Source of the DNA: Branchiostoma floridae
Taxonomy: Eukaryota; Chordata; Leptocardii; Amphioxiformes; Branchiostomatidae
Assembly: GCF_000003815.2 (NCBI RefSeq)
Contig: NC_049983.1
Location: 19,868,338 to 19,932,337, forward strand
Direction of reading: 5' to 3'
Length of the DNA stretch: 64,000 bases
Made by a program: the position numbers and the translations under genes. Below the pieces are notes generated by a model that did not search any database, was not told the origin of the DNA, and worked only from the letters and a program-made list of their open reading frames with translations. Shown one piece after another: positions 12,501-22,776 of this stretch. Within the stretch, counting starts at the first letter, position 1; each line of letters begins with the position of its first letter.

Positions 12501-13194
12501 AGCGACCAAGTTCGGTGGGCTCGGAGGTGTCCAAACATATACATATTGAGTCGCCAGGACACTCAGTTTCTCTTGAAAAAGTCAAAATCCTTGACTCAGA
12601 GCCGGAGTTCTTTGCAAGAGGAATAAAGGAGGCTGTGTACATTCGTGCCCACCGTCCATCACTAAACAGAGACGGGGGGCGACACAGGTTATCTGGCATC
12701 TACGACCCTCTGCTGCAGTCGTGTGTCCCTGACGTCACGTCCGGAAGTTACAGCAGACGGGTCCATTCCGTGAACAAGGCTGACGGAGTCGGCTGAAAAT
12801 TTGGGGTAAGTCCCAATTAATCTTAGTGTTGGTTAAGTAAAGTTTAGTTTTTCCACTATGTCAGCGTGTGTTATTTGCTTTGACCACTATAATATACATA
12901 CAAAGTGTCTGCCTATGCGTCTTTCCTGACATTTTTTCTCGAAAAGAAAACAAACTTGTGAAGTAAAGTGTCTGCTAAACACAAGTACGGAGACCACTAT
13001 TGGTGACCGAGCAGTTGGTGCACACCTGTCTTGGGGTAGCTGACAACTGCAATGTCGTCCTCGCGTGTCTGGAAGTGTGGCATGGCGTCGAGGTGATCCC
13101 TGGCCACCCCCCTGGGGAACATCACCCCCCTGTACTCGTGCAGGGGGTCAGTCTTAGACTTCCGGGAGTGAGGGGACATCCAGCAGAACGACAT
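9502..13194 (-). CDS. Cytosolic sulfotransferase (SULT family)
   Basis: Six coding exons on the minus strand: 13194-13026, 11518-11301, 11067-10926, 10542-10448, 10086-9930 and 9647-9502. They sum to 927 bases, 308 residues plus stop, with every phase matching. The usual SULT length is about 290-310. The product transfers sulfonate from PAPS to hydroxyl or amine acceptors in the cytosol. Visible signatures: the 5'-phosphosulfate loop YPKTGTTW (split by intron 1 after PKT-G); the SPRVITTHLP segment with the catalytic histidine; the 3'-phosphate site RNPKDTAVSSYHF; FLFIKYEDMKK; and the C-terminal RKGVVGDWKQHFT loop. All key residues are present, so it should be active. Substrate cannot be inferred. 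The start MSFCWMSPHS follows an AG immediately upstream, so a 5' non-coding exon is possible. Intron 1 contains the Penelope-like element at 11732-12856. Confidence 0.93.
11154..11219 (+). repeat. Perfect 33-bp tandem duplication containing two CRE palindromes
   Basis: Two identical 33-base units (11154-11186 and 11187-11219), each containing TGACGTCA, lie in the SULT intron between the second and third coding exons. TGACGTCA is the consensus CREB/ATF site. Function is untested. Confidence 0.7.
11681..12869 (+). mobile_element. Penelope-like retroelement, 5'-truncated, with inverted terminal repeats
   Basis: The element body runs 11732-12856. Bases 11732-11926 and 12662-12856 are perfect reverse complements (195 bases, no gap). 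A 13-base direct repeat, tatgtcagcgtgt, lies at 11681-11693 and 12857-12869, consistent with a target-site duplication. About 37 extra bases (11694-11731) separate the left copy from the left repeat, resembling the short tail known in Penelope elements. Between the repeats the plus strand encodes only the end of the reverse transcriptase (from 11927, including THTDQYLNFSSNHPLDHKLG) and the GIY-YIG endonuclease. Terminal repeats that may be inverted, plus a GIY-YIG endonuclease, are established features of Penelope-like elements. The perfect repeats imply a young insertion. Confidence 0.9.
11927..12796 (+). pseudogene. Penelope RT C-terminus plus GIY-YIG endonuclease ORF (5'-truncated)
   Basis: An open frame runs from the edge of the left terminal repeat to the stop at about 12796. 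The first residues (KEDGSLQIRIYRK, then THTDQYLNF) match the C-terminal, thumb-side part of Penelope-like reverse transcriptases. The middle is a basic, low-conservation linker with a YSKGISEALRRTFGKYGI segment. The end is a GIY-YIG nuclease: the CGVVYHIRC strand, the ESYIGETERALKTRFLEHQR core with Arg in the helix, and later EAVYIRAHRPSLNRDGG. The catalytic RT core is absent, so this copy cannot encode a working polymerase. The final 44 codons lie inside the right terminal repeat, so the same peptide is also encoded on the opposite strand at the left repeat. Confidence 0.88.
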
Positions 13195-15009
13195 CTGGTT
13201 ATAAAAGACAAAAGATTCCAACGATTACGGACATAACTGATATCGACAGAATGGGCCATAGAAAGTGTTACTATTTCGGTTGATGGGACAAGTAACATGA
13301 GAATTTCTTACCATGAGGATTTTGACGCCAATATGCTGTTGAAAATTGAACAAACTGTAAAATAAGGACTTTGATATACGAGTAAGACTGTCTGATAAAA
13401 GTTGTCACACAGGAGACGTCGAGATATTCTACAACATTACACTTTGGAAAGTTCTGTGCTGAAGTTCCCCAGAAATACTTAACAATACAGCATTTCCATC
13501 AGAGAATTATTTGGAGAACCATACGGGAAACTAGTTATTTTGCTTTGTTCCTGTTGTATATCCAGTTCTGTTGCGACACGCACAGTGTTTCCGCCTGTTG
13601 TCTAGGTGGCCTAGTGGGGGTGAGCCAGTCGGAAGCTGGACGGAAGCGAACGGCCGACGTACCGAAACCTATGTTCAACTTCATTTCTATATCGTGAGCA
13701 TTTTGTCTACAATATTGCAATGTGATCAGAATGCAGACTACGTACAAACTGCTGGAGACAGTACTAGTGTTACGCGTGAACAACGGAACAATTGAGAGAT
13801 AACTAGATTACCATTTGTTGTTACTTGTGTTTATATTTATCTTTCTTTTTTTTGTCAATTATCTGCCATTTTCTTTTTGTTTTGATAGTGGCGCCAATAA
13901 ATATAAGTTGTTTTAACTTGAGTGGGCTGCTATTTCGTTTTTGTATGTTTGCTCAATAAAAAAGCAACTAGATTGAAGAAAAGTGTTAAACGCCAACTTC
14001 TTAACGCTAATCTTCTAAACAACATTCCAACAAATTCATCGATGGAAGCTGACCCTTCAGGTAGTGCAATTCTAACTACTATTCAATTTTTAGAACTATT
14101 TATATATGTCTAAAGGAATCTAAGCGTTTGATTTAAAGTCAAAAAGATAAAAGTACGGAGGAAAACGACAAGCACAAGAAGTAAAAGAAAGAAAAAGAAA
14201 GAATTTCTAGCAACAAATATGACAGGTAAAAGAAAGAAAGTTTTAAACCATCTTACGATAGTGCCGGTTCAATGTAAAAGGAATGCATGGAGGTTGTCTC
14301 ACCTTGTTACTTTCAGTTCGTCTGTGTAGGCTGAAATACGTAGGTTCCTTTGAATACTAGTAGTTTCGCTACTAAGAATTCTGTTCACTGTCGACGATAC
14401 TATCAGACTTCAGTGCTATCACCCAAGACTGTCTCGGCACACCAGTGGTTTGACGACTGCTTCTGAGGTGACTTGGCGGCGCTTGTGGTTTCCTTCTTAT
14501 ATAGTTATGCAAACCAAAGAATAACGCGCATAGTCGTGTGTATTACCATGGTTACTTCATATGGCCTTCTGTGATTGGCTGATTTTCCGGCGGGGCCATC
14601 ACCCCTTATTTGCATAAAAGTTTATGCTGGCATATTTGCAAAATCAGGAGTGACTCAGCATGCGTATATGTGTACATACTGAGCGATCACGAGCCTATCA
14701 CGTGCGCCAGGTACTTTTCGTGGACTGGACTTTTTACCTTGATGTGCTGCAACCTTAGTTTGTTTTTCATTACATAACTATATAGACTTAAGAAAAACAA
14801 TAAATACATCTCAGAGGTTGAAAAGGATATGCTGCATCATTGTTGCAAAGTTTAAAACTGAGCACTTATTGTCTCTCCATTGCCCGTACGGTCATGTTAC
14901 CGCAAGTCTCTTCTGTAAGGACAAGGTTAGATTTTTTCAAAATATTGCTTTCGGTCAGACGAGGACAATATGGCACTGAAATCAAGTTTAGTAACTTATC
15001 TTAACAGTG

Positions 15010-15200
15010 CCACATACAAACTACAGGCAGAAGGTAAAGGTAGCACTGTATATCCCCGACCGAAGTCAGGTACCCATTTTTACACCTGGGTGGACGTCGT
15101 GTAAAGCCAAGGGCACAAAGTCGGGGGCACGGCGAGTATCGAACTCGAGACCTCTAGGTTCCGAGCCCAACACTCTACCAGTTACGCCCACACACGACGC
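15010..15200 (-). repeat. tRNA-derived SINE-like element
   Basis: Read on the minus strand, 15188-15120 resembles a tRNA: an A-box-like region (TAACTGGTAGAGTG), an anticodon arm that could form a 5-pair stem with wobbles and a 7-base loop CTCGGAA, and a B-box-like GAGTTCGATACTC. A conserved-looking body follows, with acacctgggtgga read on the plus strand near 15080. The acceptor stem does not close, so this is a tRNA-headed SINE or tRNA pseudogene rather than a working tRNA. The family name is not assigned. Confidence 0.6.
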
Positions 15201-16984
15201 CAAGGTCAGATTGGCACGGTCATCGCACGACGGTAAACTGAGGGCATTCTTGGGACGGTCGTTCATGTGTCGTATGATATTTAATTGTCGTATTACAGAA
15301 AAGCCTGTACTAGATCGTTGTCTGCGTCTAGTTCTGTTACATCCTGCTTGAAATTCCTACGACAACAAAATCGAACGACGACCTACGACGGATGTGGTCG
15401 CACCGAAGGCTAACGATCGCTAACTTCGGGTATTTTGGAGGACAAAAATGTACGTCGCCTGCAAAGTTTCAAGAGTCTTGGTACACAAAATGCTGTTTTG
15501 GGTCCATGTCGGTGGTTGGTTCTGTCACCGTCTGCTTGAAAATCCTATGGTATCAAAATCGTACGACTATCGCACGACCTACGTGACCGCGCCCTACTCG
15601 CAGTTTTGAATACCTTTAGACCTTCGAATTCAGAAATAGGAAAGGTGCATCGAATATCTAATCAACTTTCTTTCAGAAATGCAATGTAAACATAGCAAAT
15701 ATGCTATAATATGACTATGTCTTTTGTATGAACGTAACTTTGGTTTTACTGCGAAGAAAAGAGCGACTACATGCTACTGCTTTACTTTCCACCGATCTCA
15801 ATGTTTTTATTTTATCTTTTTTTATATCTATGAGGTCTCGTTCACCAGAGACGTAGGAGTCAGATAAAACAGTTTTCAGACGGGCATGACGACCGAATAG
15901 TCGGACATGCCAAATACTTAACACTGTATATAAGATCCTATCCAACTGTCTTCTTTAAATTAAACAGTCCTTAGGATCGACTCTGAACTTACCTGTCGAA
16001 GATAATTGACAGCTTAAGATATCCCCATTTTTCAACTGTGCAACTTGATGAAGGACTGTCAGAGATGACACGGAACGATCTTATACCCCCAACTTCTGCT
16101 CGGAGGTTAGGTTGTGGGTGCGACAAATCACTTTACACATAATGTGCTGGGAAGAATTGAAGAAACCAAGGAAGAAACAAAGTAGCGATAGATCCGTATA
16201 TAATGGCCAAAATAAAAAATCAAATAAACTTTGCAGATCATGACTCGACAGCATGCAGGTACCTTAAATTCGTTAGAACATGGGTGCAGTTTAACGTTTG
16301 AACTACGCTCCCTTACATTTAGCTTTATCCTTCGGCTTGCCACAAAACAATACGTGACAATAGCGAGATACAATCTACCATTCCCTCCCCTGAGGGCTCT
16401 GAATTCCGACTCATTTCTTAGTATGAGAAAGGCGAAGGTTGGAGCTGTGATTATAACATTGCTTTTGAGAAAGATCCCAGCAGAACTTTGGCTCACTGAC
16501 TTCTTGTACCAAAATATCCATCAAATACCTAGCTTTGATCAGAGTATATTACAGTCTATGCGATTTCAGGTTTACTCAATTATCATTTGGCTTCTCAACA
16601 TATATATTGTGACTTGTTGCTGCTGACTAGTAATGAACAAGCATGATACTTCATATTACAGAAACGCTTACACTTTAAAAAGTCCACAGTTGGGCATATA
16701 TACACAATCGGAGGTTGGTACGAACTTTGCACCTTTAGTCTACTTTGACGTCCGATTGCGTCATTCACGCTCCCACATTTACCATTACGGCAGGTACGCC
16801 CCCTCTAGAGTGACTCAGCTTTTTTTATATCGAGATTTTACATTGGTAAGAAGTTATGGCTTCATTCTTTGTGCATGTCGGTCCAAGTTTTCGGTGGGAT
16901 GTACGTGAGCCAAGACTACGTAATATACCGTCTGATGTATCTATATGTATCTCGATTGACTTCTGCTTTGATGTACAAATTAAT

Positions 16985-17042
16985 CCACTCACTCACTCAC
17001 TCACTCACACGCACACACGCACGCACACACAGACAGAGAGAA

Positions 17043-17085
<43 letters not shown>
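16985..17085 (+). repeat. Compound microsatellite (ACTC)n-(AC)n-(AG)n
   Basis: Short ACTC units are followed by CA-rich repeats and then a pure AG run of about 36 bases at about 17048-17083. Confidence 0.9.
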
Positions 17086-17089
<4 letters not shown>

Positions 17090-18789
17090 AACAAACACAG
17101 ACATACGCAGAGACAGAAAGAAGCTTTGTACTCGTCGGTATAGTGCAGGAAATAGATTTGGTTACTAAGTTACACCCTCGGTTGTCTGTGTCCCAAGATC
17201 CGGGTCCATTCTGCCCCAGTCCAGTGAAAAAAAATCAGATCAAATATCTATTCCACGCATGAAACTTGATGATAGGATCAATTTGAAACCACTTGGCTGG
17301 TACTTTTCTGGAGCAGTGCCAGTTCTAGTATGTATTTGTATCACACCACTATGATATCGCCTCAGGCTCAGAAACCACCAGTCCACTGCCATCCTGTCTC
17401 TTCTCGGTCAACGAACCCAGTGTACATGTGTCTGTTTCCTAGATATCCTAAGTACAGCGCACGGGAAAGTAGAAATCACACAACATACAAAAAGAACACA
17501 AAGCTTTATTGCTTAAATATCGTGCATTTTTTTGGAAAGTCAAAACCACATACACACAAGAGCCTACTCTGCAGTACCATCATACTGCAAAATTTCGGTC
17601 TTTTCGGAATTGGAAAATCGCCGAAGGCTCGTTAAGGGGTTTGACGTCTTGTGATTATTCTGGACCATGGAAAACGAGTTTCATCTAAAAGTGATCGTTT
17701 CTGCACCAACTTACTAAAGACATATCAAAAGGGAATATAATGATACAGACGGGATTTAATCCGACGAAAAAAGACAGATAATTAATATCATTACACAAAG
17801 AGGTAGAGGAGAGATTATAATATACATAATGATCTCTATATGTACTTGTACGAGCATGGTTAAGTACTATCAAGGAGTTTTTATATCAGAGCTCCTTGGT
17901 ACTATAAGGAAGAAGAAACTTTACTATATCTACCACCAAAGTAGAAACTGGATTAACGGAAAACGACATATCTGAATATGTATAAAATGGAAAACGACAT
18001 ATATAAACTCACATATACTAGTACTTCCTAACTATGTCAGGAAAAAACATCAGCACTGCACATCACGTGATCATACCGTGCCCATATTTGGAAATACCTG
18101 AGCTCTATCCTTACTTACAAATCATTTACCGTAACAGGACGAGTCGTGTCTCATGAAGGGTACTGGGGTATCAAAAGTTGTTTGGTACTCTTACTGTACT
18201 CTTACTGTATTCCCTGTGCTCAAAACCCCAAGTAGACTCCTTTGAATGGTCATCAAAGGACTCGTGCATCACGTGACTTCTAAGAGAACGTAATTCGTGA
18301 CCGATTATACATTTGTCAATGCAGATTCTGTATGAGTATTTAGTACTACGTACAAAGTGTCTCGCTATAATTGCAAGGAGGCGTGGATGTTATAAAATCC
18401 GAACATAGATGGCTTTTGCACGAACTGCTCTCTTCAGCACAATATTTCAATATGAAATTTCACCAATAAAGTTTGCACATCCATAGCACAGATTTATAAG
18501 CGCATAGTTTTGGTACATTTTGCATGCAAGCAGGCTCTTATACAATATATTTGCAAACAGTATCTTTGGCGTTTTCCGTAGATATGACTGACAAGAGAAA
18601 TACCACCACTAGCTGTCAATGACAGCCTTGTAGAAGATACCAAAAGTCGTCATTCTGTCTAGATACGCAGTGCGCGTAATGTGGACTTTTGCAGCTAATA
18701 GCAGTTTACGCCAAATCCTTTCGTCCTGTACAAAAAAAGTATACTGTCTTACGTGGAATGCATATATAGATGTAAGTGGATATCTTTAT

Positions 18790-21700
18790 CTAGAGTGATA
18801 CAAGAAAGTATAGAAGCAAGATAAGTTCTAAGAGGCCATGACAGTGATGCAATCTTGTGCTTCCACTGCTTTTCGTCGTAGAGCCGCCAGGAGCGTTGTT
18901 GTTGTTGCGCCCACCATCGTTTTGCACGGGGTTTCTCGTGACGTGATTGCTGGTGTCCGTTTCAGACGTGCGAGCTGCAGGAGGGCGGCGGCTAGGGGGC
19001 GCTCCTGAGCCGCAGAAGACCGGGGCGGCGTCGGCATTGTCGCTCCCCACACAGTAACAAGAGCGGCCCTGGGCGTCCGTGAAAGTGTCACCATCTTCAT
19101 AGTACTGTCCGTTAAGAACGCAGCCTGGGTAATGGACATACAAAAGTATTAAAACTGAAGAAATTACTCCGTCAAAATATTCAAAATGATTACTGTTTTG
19201 GTCATACATGTTCTTTACTAACGAAGTCAAAATCCGCTGTGAAAATACCCTTTCTTGCTAACGTCTTAGTTTTAGTTTCGATAAGAATCAAGATGATGAC
19301 AGCCATGAAAAGGTGTGTTTGACTGCGCACAAGTAACACATACATCCAGAAACCATGTCACGTTTACATGTGTTCAGCCATGTGCAGTGCAACGTATATT
19401 TTCTAAGTTAACGTCTTTTGAATACGGCAAGCACTTTTAGTGAACGGAAACACATCAGAGGATAAACAGGGATAAACACCCCTTGGTCGCAAATGGTAGG
19501 CCCCCGGCCAGCTATTGGATTCCCATCAACGCAAACCTGGACTAACGACCTATGCAGTGTGAAAGATTCCTGTCGTTTTCTGTCGTTCCATCTCATACCT
19601 GCACCACAAGCAAAATTGCAATACCGGGTGTGGGAGATCCAGTCATTTGTCAATACAGGAAAGCGGGATTGGTTGTAAATTCAGTGGACGTGTTGAGAAG
19701 AGGAAATACTTACTTCACTATTAAACTTAATAGATACAGTTCTGAAACTTTTTGGTAAGGTGGTCTTGTGTGTGCGTTATGTCCAAATGTGGTTATGCGA
19801 GAAATAAAAGCAAATAACTACATTAGCTGCCCCATAGCTCCCTCGTAAGCCTTCCTCGTAATACTAGACGCAGTTTCTTGGTGAGAATCATAGCGACAGT
19901 TGGTTTGCATCTGTACTCACGTGACTATGTCCGCCATACTGGATGGTCAAACCTGGCTGTTTCTAAGGATTGAAACACTAAAAGGACACCAAATATGTGC
20001 TTTTCCAGGTTTAAATGACTAATATGGCGGCTGTGACGTCATATACTTACACCCAAAGCCGAAGTTATCCCAGTGTATAACGGTGCCGTCTTGGTCGCAG
20101 TAGGCTCCATGCCCTTCGCACCCCGGTATGTCCATGATGGTTTCGCCCACGGCGTAAGACCTCCCTTCGTATTCACAGCCCAAGGGAAAAGACGTAGGGG
20201 TGGCCGCTACCATCCTGGGGATCTGAGGGGGTGAAGTCCTCCCCGCGACCCCCGGGGAGACGGTCGGGGAGGTACACCGTGGCGGCACGGGCTCGCTGAA
20301 GTCTTCGACCTCACATTGACATTGCGTGCCGTCCGACGTCGTGAAGGTCTCGCCGTTTTCGTAGAAGTCTTCGTCATAAACACAACCTAGTGATACATGC
20401 AACAGCAGAGGATTACCGATAGTGTAACACACCAGTAATTTGGGAAAGAGTAAATACCTAGAAAGCCGGACGTCGCGGTCAGGATCAGAGAAATGCGGGG
20501 TAATATTTAGGCACCAGGCGCCAGGCGCGTTCAAAAATGACCGTAATCTCACCCCCGCCTTCGTCTGGACTTTGAGTTTACAAGAAACCCGCTGTTGGAG
20601 TGATTTTCTGGCAGCTGCCGGCCAGATAAAATAACCAAGCGACTACGAGGGTCATCTCGGCTAATGCATCAATAGCGCGACAATTTTACGGGCCTTCGGG
20701 CTATTTGGCTAATGCCCGTCTCCTGATTCTCGCTTATGGACTATGTTATTTAAAGTTGAGCTGGGTGCGATCAGGGAAATGGAAAAGGCCTTAGACGCAA
20801 GTTACGATTTATGAGAGCTGCTGAGCAGACATGAATCAATTTTTGTCCCCACTGAGCCCATATCGCAGCCTTGAACTCCAACCAACACATTCTCAGCGCA
20901 TTGCAGTCTGGTATGATATACATGATATAGAAGCAATGACTCTACTGAACGCTTGGGAATGCTGTGGAATTTTCGGGTTTTAAATTTTCTGTTCTGAACA
21001 AGCTATGGTCTTCGGGTTAGGTAGCAGTGGCTTAGGTTCTGGAACTGCATGGGCGTTTTTGTTATAAAGTTTGGAAGAGTATACTAGTAACTCAAGAAAG
21101 GACAAACGGATTTTCATTATTTGGGGCATAAAGGGCACAGGTATATATTAGAAGTACATTATCAGATGAAACTCGAAATTACATGAAATTAAAAGTTAAT
21201 TTGTTATGTCGCCTTTGAATCTCACTGTAGCTGCGGCACGTTTGTGGCGTCGCTGCGTCTTAAGTTGGATTTGTGGCTTGATGATGGGAATATCATGCAA
21301 AACGTAGAAATCTGACTTAAAATACAAGAAAACACACAAGGCTTAATGCTGATTTCTGATGCCCTGTCAAATCGCTAGGACATAGCGAGGACGCCAACGT
21401 GTCGCAGCTTCGATGAGATAACCTACTGGTAAGGGATCGCGTAAGGGACTCTGGGTAAAGAATTCAAGTAAATCTTACATCCGTATCCCTCGTTGTCCCA
21501 GTACACCACTCCCCCGCCGTGTGTATCACAGTAAGCGCCGTAACCGTCACATCCGGGCACGTCGTATATCGTCTCCCCGGGCTCGTAATGCGCCCCGTCG
21601 TAGTCGCACCCGGAAACAGCCGAAGGTCTCCGAGGCGTCTCCGTGCGCGGCTCGGTCGTCGTCGTGTCGCAGATCGGGGGCACGGGCTCGCCCGACTCGC

Positions 21701-22776
21701 TCGCTCGGCAGTGGCAAGTGTTTCCGTTTTCGTCTTCAAACGAGGAGCCGTCTTCGTAATACTCTTCATTATGTAAACAGCCTGAGGGGAGAAAGGAAAT
21801 ACCAGTAACTAGTCCCGTCATCTTATCAGGTTCTTAGATAGACGGGTTTAGCCGGCGCGTTATTGGACTTTGAAGAAACGACACGGAAGGTAGATGTAGG
21901 TCAGATAGAGAAACCTTCATCTCGCTAACGGCTTTGTTGGCATGAGAAAGGACGTGGGGTAGGAATGATGCCAAGACGGTACACAAAATGTGTCACTTGT
22001 TTCTGTGAGGGGACTGACCATAAACAGTCACGCGTTTGGGGCAATGCCAAAATGAAATCAAATTCATTGTTAGGGATATAGAGGGGACGGCAGGGTCTTC
22101 TCCTCTTGAAGTTCCTCGCAAATTTTCATTGAAACAAAATCGGCTGTACACTCGTGTTTACAAATTTCCTGAGTCTTGTAATTAGCCTTCATGAAAATAT
22201 TGACAAAAACATGATTAGAGAAAAAAACTGATAAGAAAATTAGTAATGATACAATACGATTAGCACTTATTATCAAAATTGAGGCAAATCATAACGAAGG
22301 TGCGGAAACCTACTCTCCAAGCTGAGGTTGGTGGGAAAAATCGTGACCTTTTCCTTTCATCAGTTTTTTTTCGATGAAAGGAAGAGGTCACAATTTTCCC
22401 CACCAACCTCTGCTTGGAGAGTAGGGAAACCACAGTAACTGAAATATAAACCGACCGAACAAACACAAAACCAGCCCCTTCCTCCAAGCCTCTTGATGGT
22501 ACATGAATCACGCATGGTGATCATGCCGTACCGCATTAACGTTAAAGTTGTAGATGATTATATCGCCTATTTTTCATGCCACAGGCAGGAAGTCGTACTT
22601 ACACTTGTATCCAATATTATCCCACTGGATCAGATTGCCTTCTTCATCGCACATGGCGCCACCCCCCAAACACCCCGTCGTCTCGTAGATGGTTTCGCCC
22701 GGTTCGTACCTCACCCCCTGATAGTAGCAACTTGAGGGTGTGACGGGGGTGGGGGTGGGCGTGGAATTCCCGACAA
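18790..22776 (-). CDS. Secreted or surface protein of alternating VWC-like and GAYCD-type cysteine modules, 5' end incomplete
   Basis: Four phase-1 exons on the minus strand: 22776-22603, 21781-21479, 20386-20051 and 19124-18790. They join in one frame of 381 codons plus stop. Two modules alternate. Module A has the form C....YYE.G..F....G..C.C.....EPVPP.C and resembles the first half of a von Willebrand C domain. Module B has the form C.Y.G..Y..GETI...PGC.G.GAYCD..G.V..WDN.GYGC. Order from the N end: B, A-linker-B, A-linker-B, A-tail. The linkers are Thr/Pro-rich. Each B ends in a Cys split by the splice site (T + GC or GT), immediately followed by the first Cys of the next A. The tail is Ser/Thr/Gly-rich, then hydrophobic (LLELILLLYFLVSL) up to the stop, suggesting a GPI-anchor signal or a C-terminal membrane segment. 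I recognise no named ortholog. The first exon(s) are unresolved; see 27149-27203. Confidence 0.75.
22310..22424 (+). mobile_element. 115-bp foldback MITE with 6-bp target duplication
   Basis: The element begins ctactctccaagc and ends with its reverse complement. The two arms of about 52 bases pair with few mismatches around a T-rich loop. GGAAAC is repeated directly on both sides (22304-22309 and 22425-22430). It lies in an intron of the cysteine-module gene and has no coding capacity. Confidence 0.75.

Larger units (their letters stand above)
13195..18789. other. Intergenic region, no gene recognised
   Basis: No exon with a recognisable domain was found. The stretch contains the SINE-like copy at about 15010-15200, a weak direct repeat pair (about 15340-15400 and 15530-15597) and simple repeats at 16985-17085. 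Open frames of up to 131 codons have biased or meaningless composition. Confidence 0.55.

Noticed and set aside
12005-12796. A 263-codon frame that could be called a host gene
   Set aside because: It starts at a TTG, continues upstream to the terminal repeat, and has Penelope RT-end and GIY-YIG features; it belongs to the mobile element.
15110-15192. A functional tRNA-Pro gene
   Set aside because: The acceptor stem does not pair and no CCA-proximal closure is visible; a tRNA-derived SINE fits better.
16231-16626. A 131-codon plus-strand frame and its antisense partner
   Set aside because: Hydrophobic, low-information translation on both strands with no homology or context.
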